A stretch of DNA of 52,615 nucleotides from an uncultured Verrucomicrobiales bacterium (GTDB lineage: Bacteria; Verrucomicrobiota; Verrucomicrobiia; Verrucomicrobiales; DEV007): contig CALLLI010000023.1 in assembly GCA_938082635.1 (NCBI GenBank), positions 1 to 52,615 of the forward strand. Direction: 5' to 3'. The notes beneath the pieces were generated by a model, which searched no databases, had not been told where the DNA came from, and saw nothing but the letters and a program-made list of their open reading frames with translations. Both the position numbers and the translations under genes were made by a program. Shown here piece after piece: positions 17,616-25,705 of this stretch (within the stretch, counting starts at the first letter, position 1; each line of letters begins with the position of its first letter).

Positions 17616-18806
17616 CTACATTCGAATGGTCGATGCGTCGTCGATGAGACTGTTAGTGAGATCGGCTGAGCTTGCTGCGGCCGTGCTTGGAAAGTCGCTG
17701 GTGGGCAAACGCTCCATGAGCACGCGTAGATCGTTTGCATACTCGCTATCGAGTCCGGTCTTCACAAGCTGGCGGTGTAAGTCTGCGGCTCTCACGAGGT
17801 TTGCTTCCTCCGCGCTAGAGATCCGTTTGCTCGGATCTGGATTTATGAGTTCTTGACAGAGCGCCACCAAGTCCTCGTTGCGAGCGACATCGCGAGGTAG
17901 CAGGCCTCGTAGGCGCCCCGGTAATTTCTGTTTGGCCGTACGAAGAGCGTCCACGGACGCTGCTTCTTGAAAGAGTCGGCACCCTGCTAACATTTCAATC
18001 AAAACGAAGCCGAGGCTTGCGAGGTCGGATTGTGCCGACTTAGGCGCGCCATCGAGTATTTCGGGGGCCGCATACGCTGGCGTCCAGCTGAGACGTTCGC
18101 CACCTTTTGCGATGTCGACGGCTGATCCGAGATCGACGAGTTTCACGTTGCCAGTTTGATTTACCATCACGTTGCTCGGCTTAATGTCGCCGTGAGCCAC
18201 ACCTGCCCGGTGAAGCGATGCTAAGCCGGTCAAGGATTCCCGGAGAATCTGAATAGCGATGCCCGGTTTGAGCCGGGAATGGTGGGAGCCCTTGGTGATG
18301 ACGACGTCATTGAGTTGGGCTTGTTGAGTATCGGATAGGTGATCTCCAACCCAGTTGAGAGTCGTTGGGTTCAGAAGGTGGCGTAGGTCGTAGCCGTTGA
18401 CCCATTCCATGACCATGATGCGAATACCGTCGTCTTCGATGAAATTGTGAACGTCGAGCAACTGGTGACATTGCAACTGAGAAACGTGCATTGCGACGGT
18501 TGCCATGCGAGTCATGTCCGACGTGTAGTCTGATGCTGTGGCGTAGGTATTAGGGGAGAATACTTTCAGGGCGATGGGGAGGCGAAAGCCATCGACTCCA
18601 GAACGTTCACAATGATAGACTACTCCTTGGCCGCCTTGCCCGACAAATCGAAGGCCTTCATATTGTGAATCCCAGTGCACTTTGTTGCGCGTGCGCAATG
18701 TCTGGAATCGCTGCATAAGCGTCGCCACTCTCGGATCATTCTGAGAGGGCTCGGCAGTAGCGACGGTTTGCAGTCGGCTTGAGGAGTTCACGTAGCTAAC
18801 CAGCAA
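17616..18806 (-). CDS. Serine/threonine protein kinase (Hanks type)
   Basis: 396 residues. Kinase landmarks in order: glycine loop G-Q-G-G-Q-G-V-V-Y (56-64), ATP-anchoring lysine K81 (A-L-K-V-F), catalytic H-G-D-I-K-P-S-N (205-212; D207), the metal-binding motif as D-L-G (225-227) instead of D-F-G, and A-P-E (247-249). The catalytic loop has H-G-D rather than H-R-D, so it lacks the arginine that makes kinases depend on activation-loop phosphorylation; it may be constitutively active. There is no transmembrane segment or extracellular sensor domain; the last 80 residues are a helical tail. It is cytoplasmic. An FHA-domain gene lies 33 kb away in this window, but no link between them is shown. 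Confidence 0.9.
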   Translation of the reverse strand: MLVSYVNSSSRLQTVATAEPSQNDPRVATLMQRFQTLRTRNKVHWDSQYEGLRFVGQGGQGVVYHCERSGVDGFRLPIALKVFSPNTYATASDYTSDMTRMATVAMHVSQLQCHQLLDVHNFIEDDGIRIMVMEWVNGYDLRHLLNPTTLNWVGDHLSDTQQAQLNDVVITKGSHHSRLKPGIAIQILRESLTGLASLHRAGVAHGDIKPSNVMVNQTGNVKLVDLGSAVDIAKGGERLSWTPAYAAPEILDGAPKSAQSDLASLGFVLIEMLAGCRLFQEAASVDALRTAKQKLPGRLRGLLPRDVARNEDLVALCQELINPDPSKRISSAEEANLVRAADLHRQLVKTGLDSEYANDLRVLMERLPTSDFPSTAAASSADLTNSLIDDASTIRM

Positions 18807-18830
18807 CGGCTAGAGAGGAAAGCAACTGAA

Positions 18831-19475
18831 TCAGGGGACGGACGGTGGAGACAGGCTAGCGCGAAGTCGGATGAACTTCTGTGGCGAGGCGCTCATTGTA
18901 GGTTCGCGGACCATGAGTTCACTAGCGGTGTCATTTAGAATGTCTAAGGGTATGTCAGACCAAGTCTCAAGATCGTAGGAAATCTCGATTATGGGGAAGA
19001 TGCCTTCTATGTCAGTGCCTTTAGCGCTTTGCCAAGAAAGGCGCCCTTCAGTCTCAGTTGGGAGCTGCAAAGTGTCCGTGGAGGGTTGTTTCCAATCGAG
19101 TCCTAAGCAGGTTTCGACAAGGCTAGGGAGACCATCTCCATCGATGATTTCGACGTCGTCTTGGCCTTTCACGTTCTTGTCGTCTCTCTTATAATGCCAA
19201 GCGATTGTGTGATGGCCCGAAGGGACTGCGACGGATCGCTGTTCCCATTCATTGAGACCGCTGATCTTTGTGGGGGTGCCAGTGATGTATTTAGCGTCGA
19301 CGACACCGATGCGGAAACTGAGTTCGTCGTGGCTTTCTTTGGAATCGACCTGCTACCAGAAGCGAACGATCGCGGGGCCGACGATGGGTAGGCGAAGCTC
19401 GCTGGATTCGTTGTGGTCAATACCTCCAGACCGCAGAGCATCGACACCGTCGTGGGTTTGCGTGCCTCTTTGCTT
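18831..19475 (-). pseudogene. Remnant of a Verrucomicrobial secreted protein (LamG-like C-terminal module)
   Basis: Only the tail of a gene remains. Reading the minus strand, a continuous frame from 19475 to 18831 encodes the recurring module A-L-R-S-G-G-I-D-H-N-E-S-S-E-L ... G-P-A-I-V-R-F-W ... D-E-L-S-F-R-I-G ... W-E-Q-R-S-V-A-V-P-S-G-H-H-T-I-A-W-H-Y-K-R-D-D, ending in the usual F-I-R-L-R tail. It is interrupted by TAG at 19353-19355, exactly where family members usually carry a second Trp (F-W-W), so a TGG-to-TAG change explains it. No signal peptide or 5' portion exists; TAA at 19476-19478 bounds it upstream. The part downstream of the stop could be translated from GTG 19172 (113 residues), but that is unlikely to be functional. 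Confidence 0.75.
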
Positions 19476-19882
19476 TTACCTGAATTGCCCTTCTTTATAG
19501 TCATAACTCACTGTTCACTAGGGAGCTATGCGGTACAATGTTTATCTATCTGTTTTTCTCATGAATAATGCAGGCTAGAAGTCTTCTAGAACGACAAACG
19601 GCGTCATAGCTCACTGGGAAACGTCTCGCCCGAAACCTTCCTCAATCAATACTTCCAAATTCAGAAAACACACCTAAACTAACAGAGTGATCTGTCCGGC
19701 CCATGTTCGCTTTTTTGGGGGAACTTCACTATCTCGAACGAGTTCCTGTCCAGACGCCAATGCGTGAAAGCTATGGCCGATTCCGGAGAATAGTGGCCTT
19801 CGGGTTTCTGTGGTGCTTTATCAACGTGTTCTCGATGAGTTGTGGGGTTGACCTGCCGGGCCGTTCCCACTTGGCTGGGGGG
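19476..19882. other. Stretch without a convincing gene
   Basis: Between the decayed secreted-protein gene and the SDR start I see no credible coding sequence. An in-frame extension of the SDR from ATG 19703 would add 60 residues containing a hydrophobic patch (V-A-F-G-F-L-W-C-F-I) but no SDR homology, so it is treated as untranslated. The stretch probably includes the SDR promoter; no strong -35/-10 pair was found. Confidence 0.5.
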
Positions 19883-20650
19883 ATGAGAAATCTCTTCGAT
19901 CTGAGTGGGAAGGTGGCGTTGGTCACAGGCGGTGGTCGTGGTCTGGGGCGGGCGATGGCGCGTGGGTTTGCGGAGGCGGGGGCGGATGTGTTTCTGTGTG
20001 CGCGGACGGAGAGTGAGTTGGTGTCAGCTCAGGTGGAGATCATGGAGGCGACGGGTCGGAAGGTGGGCTTTGCGGTGGTGGACATGGAGGACCGTGCGGC
20101 GGTGAAGGCGCTGGCAGAGATGGCTTTGGCCGAGATGGGGCGGGTGGATGTTTTGGTAAACAACGCGGGGATCAACCGGCCGCAGCCGATCGATGAGATC
20201 GTGGATGAGGATTGGGACACCCAGCTTGAGGTGAATTTAAGCAGTGTGATGGCACTGACGCGGGCTTTGGTCCCGCAGATGAAGGCGCGTGGTTGGGGGC
20301 GCGTGATCCATATTTCGTCGGTGCTCGGCGTGGGGTCGAAGGAGGCTCGGAACGCGTATTCGGCGACGAAGGCGGCGCTGGTGGGGATGTCGAAGGCGAG
20401 CGCGTTAGACCTTGGTCCTCATGGGATTACGGTGAATTGCATCGCTCCGGGGCCCTTTCTGACAGACTTGCCGATGAGTATCTTGGATGACGCTCAGAAG
20501 CAGAAATTCGCGAATTTCACGGCGTTGGGACGGTGGGCGGATCCCGAAGAGATTGTCGGTCCGGCGCTGTTTCTGGGGAGTGAGGCGAGCAGCTATGTGA
20601 CGGGTGAGACCTTGCTGGTGGATGGCGGGGCGTATGCGCGGGCCTTGTGA
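19883..20650 (+). CDS. Short-chain dehydrogenase/reductase (SDR), FabG-like
   Basis: 255 residues when started at 19883, the normal size for a classical SDR, with the G-rich sequence CTGGGGGG just before ATG. NAD(P)-binding T-G-G-G-R-G-L-G is near residues 15-22, N-N-A-G near 91-94, the active-site Ser in H-I-S-S-V-L-G and Y-S-A-T-K with the catalytic Tyr and Lys. The end (L-L-V-D-G-G-A) is standard. The substrate is unknown; gluconate-5-dehydrogenase-like or 3-oxoacyl-reductase-like are both possible. Codons are unusually G-ending and the coding strand is strikingly G-rich compared with flanking genes, which hints at a different origin. It stands alone before the secretion operon. Confidence 0.9.
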   Translation: MRNLFDLSGKVALVTGGGRGLGRAMARGFAEAGADVFLCARTESELVSAQVEIMEATGRKVGFAVVDMEDRAAVKALAEMALAEMGRVDVLVNNAGINRPQPIDEIVDEDWDTQLEVNLSSVMALTRALVPQMKARGWGRVIHISSVLGVGSKEARNAYSATKAALVGMSKASALDLGPHGITVNCIAPGPFLTDLPMSILDDAQKQKFANFTALGRWADPEEIVGPALFLGSEASSYVTGETLLVDGGAYARAL

Positions 20651-20814
20651 CCTGAAATGCTTTGGAAATGGGGTGTTCTGAAGGGGTGATCAGATCTTTC
20701 GAAGAATGATCCCCTGAAACGGACAATTCCGCCTGCCGGGGGCGCTTATGGCCTGTATAGCTGCTGATCATCGGTTGACCTGGTGCCTAGTTTCTGTCTC
20801 GTTCCTTAAATTTT

Positions 20815-22584
20815 ATGAAAGATTTATTTCTAGATTGTGCCCGAAACGCCTCCTGCGAGTCTGTGGAGAAGCTGGCGGAGGTCTTGGACCAATCTGTGTT
20901 TCAGCAACGTTCGCTTGTGGATGATGTGTTGGATGCGCAACTCGTTGATGAGGAGAAGTTTCTGGAAAACCTGAGCAAGAAACTAAGCATCGGGTGGAAA
21001 GAAGAGGTGGAGCGTGATGATGTGAAGCCGCGCCAGCTCCGGGAGCTGTGTTCAGCTCAGGTGGCCTTGCGTCATCGGTTGTTGCCGGTCTATTTCGATG
21101 ATCCTGAGGCGTCTGAGGATGAGGAATCTGTGGGAGAGGATGGCGAAGAGTGGGCTGCTAAGGGAGAGGGAACGGGGAGGCTGGAAATTGCGACTTACGA
21201 TCCGTTTAATTTGACCGCGCGCCAAGCGGCGAGCCAGCACATCAAGGTGCCGATTCAGTGGCGCATGGCTTCTAGGACGCGTATCGTGGAGGGGTTGCAG
21301 AGTCTCTACGGGGTGGGCGCGGACACGTTTGAGCAGTTGCTCGCGGGGCGCGACTTGAACGAGGATCTCTTCGACATGCGAGAGGACGTTAACGTCATCG
21401 ACGATGATGATGAGGAGGCTTCAGTCGTGAAGTTCGTGAATCAGATTCTCCGTGAAGGCTTGGATCAGCGGGCGACGGATATTCATGTGGAGCCGCAGAA
21501 GAACCAACTGCGCATCCGTTATCGGGTGGATGGTAAGTTGGTGGAAGTGCCCGTGCCAGAGAATATCAAGGCGTTGCAGTCCATGGTGGTGGCGCGTCTC
21601 AAGATCATGTCGAACCTCGACATCGCAGAACGCCGCTTGCCACAAGATGGTCGTATCAATTTGCAGATCGAAGGCAAGTCGATCGACGTTCGTGTGGCGA
21701 CCATTCCGACGGTGGAGGGCGAGCAGGTGAGTTTGCGTTTGTTAGGTCAGGAGAAATTCAATCTGAATAAGTTGAATTTGGAGGAAGGGATCAATGAACA
21801 ATTCAGGAAACTGCTAGAGATTTCAAATGGCATCATCCTTCTTACCGGTCCGACCGGTTGTGGTAAGTCCACCACGCTCTATACGTTCCTAATGGAACTC
21901 AACACGTCCGAGACGCGCATCGTGACGGTGGAGGATCCGGTGGAGAACAAGTTGGAAGGGATCTTGCAGGTGGCGGTGAAGTCAGAGATCAACCTGACCT
22001 TTGCCAACGGCTTGCGGAGCTTCTTGCGTGCGGATCCTGACATCATCATGGTGGGTGAGATTCGTGACTTGGAAACAGCGGAAATCGCTATCCGAGCAGC
22101 ACTTACGGGCCACTTGGTGTTCAGTACCTTGCACACCAATGATGCCATCGGCGGTATTAGCCGACTGGTCGACATGGGCCTGGAGCCGTTTCTGGTCTCT
22201 GCTTCAGTGCGAGCGTTCATTGCTCAACGTTTGGTTAGGAAGCTTTGCCCGACGTGTCGCGTGGAGACTCACTACAAGCCCGAGTATCTTCGGAGCGTGG
22301 ATTTCCCGGCAGACTTTACCGGGCCGTTCTATCAGAAAGGCGGTTGTCAGACCTGCCGAAACAGTGGTTACCGCGGTCGACTGGCTATTTATGAAGTCTG
22401 CATGCTCACGGCGGGCTTGCAGGAAATGATCACGGCGAGCCGCCCTTATTCTGCTCTGAAAGAGGCAGCTATCAAGGAAGGGTTCCTGCCGATGCGTGGT
22501 TACGGCTACGCTAAGGTCATGGCTGGCGAGACGACGTTGGAAGAGGTCGTGAGTGTCACCACGACGGAAATGGAAGGCACTTAG
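20815..22584 (+). CDS. gspE: Type II secretion/type IV pilus assembly ATPase (GspE/PilB family)
   Basis: Cytoplasmic hexameric ATPase that powers pseudopilus assembly. 589 residues: a divergent N-terminal region (1-180) with an acidic stretch at 97-115, an N2 domain with A-T-D-I-H-V-E-P and R-Y-R-V-D-G, Walker A G-P-T-G-C-G-K-S-T at 345-353, the Asp-box near T-V-E-D-P-V-E, Walker B-like R-A-D-P-D-I-I-M-V-G-E-I-R-D near 405-418, the His box (S-T-L-H-T-N-D-A), and a four-Cys zinc motif (C478-P-T-C481 and C511-Q-T-C514). First gene of the 12-gene operon reaching to 33569. The name follows the whole cluster (single ATPase, single F protein, pseudopilins, secretin, no PilT). Confidence 0.95.
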   Translation: MKDLFLDCARNASCESVEKLAEVLDQSVFQQRSLVDDVLDAQLVDEEKFLENLSKKLSIGWKEEVERDDVKPRQLRELCSAQVALRHRLLPVYFDDPEASEDEESVGEDGEEWAAKGEGTGRLEIATYDPFNLTARQAASQHIKVPIQWRMASRTRIVEGLQSLYGVGADTFEQLLAGRDLNEDLFDMREDVNVIDDDDEEASVVKFVNQILREGLDQRATDIHVEPQKNQLRIRYRVDGKLVEVPVPENIKALQSMVVARLKIMSNLDIAERRLPQDGRINLQIEGKSIDVRVATIPTVEGEQVSLRLLGQEKFNLNKLNLEEGINEQFRKLLEISNGIILLTGPTGCGKSTTLYTFLMELNTSETRIVTVEDPVENKLEGILQVAVKSEINLTFANGLRSFLRADPDIIMVGEIRDLETAEIAIRAALTGHLVFSTLHTNDAIGGISRLVDMGLEPFLVSASVRAFIAQRLVRKLCPTCRVETHYKPEYLRSVDFPADFTGPFYQKGGCQTCRNSGYRGRLAIYEVCMLTAGLQEMITASRPYSALKEAAIKEGFLPMRGYGYAKVMAGETTLEEVVSVTTTEMEGT

Positions 22585-22684
22585 GAGTCGTCACGAAATT
22601 ACTTGATCATGATAGAACATCTCGGCCCTACTTTTCGCGGTGTATTTGTATGCAACCTGCTCAGGTTATTTCGTAACGACTCCT
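22583..22684. repeat. Long inverted repeat between gspE and gspF
   Basis: Arms at 22583-22599 and 22668-22684 (AGGAGTCGTCACGAAAT and ATTTCGTAACGACTCCT) match over 17 positions with a single mismatch, separated by 68 bases. The left arm overlaps the last bases of gspE, including its stop. The interior holds a smaller hairpin (AACCT-GCTC-AGGTT). The ends facing outward and the roughly 100-bp size fit a miniature transposable element or a structured RNA modulating expression of the downstream genes. No coding capacity. Confidence 0.7.
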
Positions 22685-22734
22685 TAATCAATAGTGAGCC
22701 TTCTTCAATCATCACACTTTAATTACTTACATCG

Positions 22735-24141
22735 ATGCCAAGCTTTCAATATCGCGCTTTGAAGATGGATGGTTCCAAGGCCGAAGGGGTCTTGGAGGCG
22801 ACTGATCGGAGCGAGGCCTTGCGCCGCCTCAATCGCGGAGGGATGCAGCCACTTTCGCTAACGCCTGCTAGTGGCGGTGGCGGTGGTGGTGCTGAGGCGA
22901 AGCAGAAGGAGAAAGAATCTCCAGCGCCTTTGAGTGAGGCGAAGCCTGAGCCCAAGGAAGAGGAGCCGAAAGCGAAAGAAGCTCCTGCCAAGGCTAAGAA
23001 AGAGAAGAAGACTGCGAAGTCGACTCATGCAGTTTCTCAGCAGGAGAAAGGGAAGGCCAAGGCGGCGGTGGTCGATAGTGGTCCGAAGTACCCGATCAAG
23101 CTGAAGCGTTCTCAGGTCGTGATGTTCACGGAAGAGTTGTCCGAGATGTTGTCGGCTGGACTTCAGTTAGAGTCGGCGCTGAAGGTCATGGAGAGCCGCG
23201 AAGAACTTTCCGCGTTGAAGGACGTAACCGTTCTTGTGCGTAGAGAGGTGCGAGAGGGTGCGAGTTTCTCGAAAGCGTTAGAAAAGGTCTCGCCGAGCTT
23301 TGGGCCGTTGTATTGTAGCATGGCGCATGCGGGTGAGATTTCTGGTGCGTTGCCTAAGATCCTGCGTCGCCAGGCAGAGTATTTGAACACGATCGCGGAT
23401 TTGCAGAGTAAAGTGTTATTTGCGCTGATCTACCCCGCTTTTCTCGTGTTCGCGGGTGTTGCGGTGACCGTATTGTTCGTTGTTTATCTGATTCCACAGC
23501 TCATGGGATTGATCAGTTCGACCGGGGGGGAATTGCCCACGGCTGCTAAGGTGCTCATTGGGGCGTCGGATTTCCTCAAAGCTTATTGGTGGGCGATCGT
23601 GTTGGGTATTGTCGGTATCATTGTCGGTTTCCGCATGTGGCTGCGTAGCCGAAAGAATCAGGAGACGTGGGATCGCTTTGTGGTGCATGCGCCACTCGTT
23701 GGGGGCGTCTTGTCTTCGCGTTTCTACGTTCAGTGCATGGAGACGTTGGCTAATCTTGTCGGTAACGGGATGCCGTTGTTGAAAGGGTTAGAGCTGACTC
23801 GGGACACGACGATGAATTTGTACCTGAAAGATAAAGTGTCCCAAGTGGCAGGCATTGTGGGAGAGGGCGGATCACTTTCCCGCGCTATGAAGAAGGTGGG
23901 CTTCTTTCCAGCGCTGCTTATCGACATGGTGTCTGTGGGCGAACAGACCGGCGACATTGAAAGCGCCTTGGTGCGTTCTGCGGGTCGTTACGATAAAGAG
24001 TTAGGCAAGACGATTGAGAAGATCACGGCGCTGATCCAACCGCTCATCGTCTTCATCATGGCCGGTGTCGTCGGCACGATGGCCTACCTCATGATCTCGA
24101 TTATCTTTGAAACTGTGGGTGGCTTGAACAGCGCTCGTTAG
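22735..24141 (+). CDS. gspF: Type II secretion inner-membrane platform protein (GspF/PilC family)
   Basis: 468 residues; normal family members are about 400. It starts with the usual Y-R-A-L-K-M-D-G-S-K-A-E-G-V-L-E-A-T-D-R segment. The extra length is a Lys/Glu/Ala/Pro-rich linker at residues about 45-115 (K-E-K-E-S-P-A-P ... K-A-K-K-E-K-K-T-A-K). Two repeated T2SSF cytoplasmic domains follow, each starting V-M-F-T-E-E-L-S-E-M-L-S-A-G and F-Y-V-Q-C-M-E-T-L-A-N-L-V-G-N-G, with three transmembrane helices (about 228-250, 283-303 and near the C-terminus, I-V-F-I-M-A-G-V-V-G-T-M-A-Y-L). It anchors the pseudopilus assembly machine and contacts the GspE ATPase. Confidence 0.94.
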   Translation: MPSFQYRALKMDGSKAEGVLEATDRSEALRRLNRGGMQPLSLTPASGGGGGGAEAKQKEKESPAPLSEAKPEPKEEEPKAKEAPAKAKKEKKTAKSTHAVSQQEKGKAKAAVVDSGPKYPIKLKRSQVVMFTEELSEMLSAGLQLESALKVMESREELSALKDVTVLVRREVREGASFSKALEKVSPSFGPLYCSMAHAGEISGALPKILRRQAEYLNTIADLQSKVLFALIYPAFLVFAGVAVTVLFVVYLIPQLMGLISSTGGELPTAAKVLIGASDFLKAYWWAIVLGIVGIIVGFRMWLRSRKNQETWDRFVVHAPLVGGVLSSRFYVQCMETLANLVGNGMPLLKGLELTRDTTMNLYLKDKVSQVAGIVGEGGSLSRAMKKVGFFPALLIDMVSVGEQTGDIESALVRSAGRYDKELGKTIEKITALIQPLIVFIMAGVVGTMAYLMISIIFETVGGLNSAR

Positions 24142-24160
24142 CGGTGTCGCTATCCTTAGT

Positions 24161-24598
24161 ATGAAAGCTTCTACACCAGATAAGAGCCGTTTCTTCGATT
24201 GGAAGATGCTTGTGGTGGTGTGGGCGGCCTTTCTTGGTGGAATGATCCTGGTTGGGGCTAGTCAGTTTCGTGTGATGGGACCCGATGGGTATGGGCGAAG
24301 TGTGTCTGTAAGAGCGGATTTAACGATGCTTACATCGGCTCTGCGGCTTTATGCGATGAACACGGGTAGCTTACCAACCGCTGAGCAGGGGTTGGCAGCA
24401 CTCGTGGATTTGCCGGTCCTTGAGCCGGTTCCGGAGAGCTGGGTGCCGCAGATGAGGGATTTCGATGCGCTTAAAGATCGATGGGGCAACGAGTATGTTT
24501 ATTCTCTCGGCCCGGACGGCGAAGACTTTCAATTACACTGCGCAGGCCCGGATGGCCTCGATCAAACCGAAGACGATATTACTCTTTCAAAAATGTAG
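24161..24598 (+). CDS. GspG-like pseudopilin paralogue without prepilin cleavage site
   Basis: 145 residues. From residue about 50 onward it aligns with the adjacent true GspG: T-S-A-L-R-L-Y-A-M-N-T-G-S-L-P-T-A-E-Q-G-L-A-A-L against T-S-A-L-R-L-Y-A-M-K-A-G-R-M-P-S-Q-E-Q-G-L-R-A-L, then S-W-V-P-Q-M-R-D against S-W-A-P-Q-M-K-D, and the same T-E-D-D-I end. Its N-terminus differs: K-S-R-F-F-D-W-K-M-L-V-V-V-W-A-A-F-L-G-G is a plain membrane anchor with no G/A-F-T-L-I-E prepilin-peptidase site and no Glu5, so it should not be cleaved, methylated or packed as an ordinary pilin subunit. It is placed between gspF and gspG, 20 bp after gspF. A fixed membrane adaptor or a cap/initiator for the pseudopilus is an inference. 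The stop codon lies inside the 47-bp palindromic element that follows. Confidence 0.85.
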   Translation: MKASTPDKSRFFDWKMLVVVWAAFLGGMILVGASQFRVMGPDGYGRSVSVRADLTMLTSALRLYAMNTGSLPTAEQGLAALVDLPVLEPVPESWVPQMRDFDALKDRWGNEYVYSLGPDGEDFQLHCAGPDGLDQTEDDITLSKM

Positions 24599-24641
24599 CG
24601 TGGGCATCTTGCCCGTGACTCCGGCTGGAAGCAGGAGCTAC
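24595..24641. repeat. 47-bp palindromic element, copy 1 (cloverleaf-like)
   Basis: Outer arms GTAGC (24595-24599) and GCTAC (24637-24641) enclose two hairpins: GGGCA-TCT-TGCCC and TCCGGCT-GGA-AGCAGGA. It has the same length as, and is about 90% identical to, copy 2 at 25706-25752. It is an extragenic repetitive palindrome that I have the impression recurs in PVC genomes. Here it provides the stop codon (TAG) of the preceding gene. Confidence 0.85.
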
Positions 24642-24682
24642 CTTACTTTTTAACCTTACATAAACTCAACCGAACGAAACAC

Positions 24683-25126
24683 ATGAAGTTAACATTCCTG
24701 AATACCAACCGTCGCCGTGGAAGCAACGCGGCGTTCACTCTGATCGAAATGGTGCTCGTGCTCGCCATCATCGCGCTCCTCGTGGGTGCAGGCGTCATGA
24801 AACTGACTGGCGTCATGGATGCTGGTAAGGAAGGCGCTGTGAAGGCTGACATCACGGCCATCACCAGTGCCTTGCGACTTTACGCCATGAAGGCGGGTCG
24901 CATGCCGAGCCAAGAGCAAGGTCTCCGTGCTTTGGCTGAGCGTCCTACCACGGCTCCCATGCCGAAGTCATGGGCTCCACAAATGAAGGACCTTGATTCT
25001 CTCATGGATCCTTGGGACAACATGTACCAGTACAACAATCCAGGGATCAAAGGGGGTGAGTTCGATGTCTTCTCAATGGGCAGCGATCGCACTGGAGGCA
25101 CCGAAGACGATATTGGTAACTGGTAG
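24683..25126 (+). CDS. gspG: Major pseudopilin GspG
   Basis: 147 residues. Type III signal: basic leader (N-R-R-R-G-S-N-A-A) then F-T-L-I-E, with cleavage expected after A17 and Glu at +5. Position -1 is Ala instead of the usual Gly, which prepilin peptidases tolerate poorly to moderately. The long hydrophobic helix (V-L-V-L-A-I-I-A-L-L-V-G-A-G-V) and the GspG body (Q-E-Q-G-L-R-A-L, S-W-A-P-Q-M-K-D, D-P-W-D-N-M-Y-Q-Y, F-D-V-F-S-M-G-S-D, T-E-D-D-I-G-N-W; the last is the Ca-binding loop) identify the subunit that forms the pseudopilus shaft. It lies between the non-cleavable paralogue and the minor pseudopilins. Confidence 0.95.
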   Translation: MKLTFLNTNRRRGSNAAFTLIEMVLVLAIIALLVGAGVMKLTGVMDAGKEGAVKADITAITSALRLYAMKAGRMPSQEQGLRALAERPTTAPMPKSWAPQMKDLDSLMDPWDNMYQYNNPGIKGGEFDVFSMGSDRTGGTEDDIGNW

Positions 25127-25152
25127 GCAAGCGCTACCTGCTTCAATCTAAC

Positions 25153-25695
25153 ATGCGCCTCAGAAACCTCTATCGACCTCGCGGCTTCACGCTGATCGAG
25201 ATTGTGGTGTCGATCTTCATCGTCACCCTGATCCTCGGCGTGGCGACGCTGAGTTTCCAGTCGTTGCAGGATGAGGGAAAGCTGACGAACGAAGCGGTGG
25301 CGCTGAAACTCGCAGCGCGGAAGTTGATGCGCGAGGCCATTGTGAATAACCGTTCCTACTCGATGACGCTCGCCCCAAGCTTCTTTGCGGTGGGGCCGAG
25401 CTATTCTCAAACAGCGTTAGAAGGATCGTTCAATAGCATGTCGCCGGAAGATGCCATGAAGCAGATTCGCGGTGAACGGCATCAGATTGAGAATGGCATC
25501 CAATTGTGGGTGCGGCGGTGGAACGAGCAGATATACCGAGCGCCGAGAGTTCCCTCTGAGCGCTGGATCTTTGAGCCAGGTGGCATCTGTGAACCACTCA
25601 GCCTTCGCCTGACCTATGGAGACGCGACGCTTTCCATGGTCTTCAATCCACTGACTGCTCACGTCGAAGAGGAATCCCTCATTATTCCTAAATAA
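25153..25695 (+). CDS. gspH: Minor pseudopilin GspH-like
   Basis: 180 residues. Prepilin signal R-P-R-G / F-T-L-I-E-I-V-V-S-I-F-I-V-T-L with Gly at -1 and Glu at +5. The body is unremarkable beta-rich sequence with weak similarity to GspH/FimT proteins: K-L-A-A-R-K-L-M-R-E-A-I-V-N-N-R-S-Y-S-M marks the end of the pilin helix, and the C-terminus (L-S-M-V-F-N-P-L-T-A-H-V) fits a GspH beta sheet. Position second among the pseudopilins supports the call. Minor pseudopilins form the tip of the pseudopilus. The assignment to H rests on order and length. Confidence 0.82.
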   Translation: MRLRNLYRPRGFTLIEIVVSIFIVTLILGVATLSFQSLQDEGKLTNEAVALKLAARKLMREAIVNNRSYSMTLAPSFFAVGPSYSQTALEGSFNSMSPEDAMKQIRGERHQIENGIQLWVRRWNEQIYRAPRVPSERWIFEPGGICEPLSLRLTYGDATLSMVFNPLTAHVEEESLIIPK

Positions 25696-25705
25696 CCTAC
25701 TTAGT

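Noticed and set aside
19703-19882. 60-residue N-terminal extension of the SDR
   Set aside because: SDR homology begins at M-R-N-L-F-D-L-S-G-K-V (19883), which also has the better upstream purines; the extension shows no domain.
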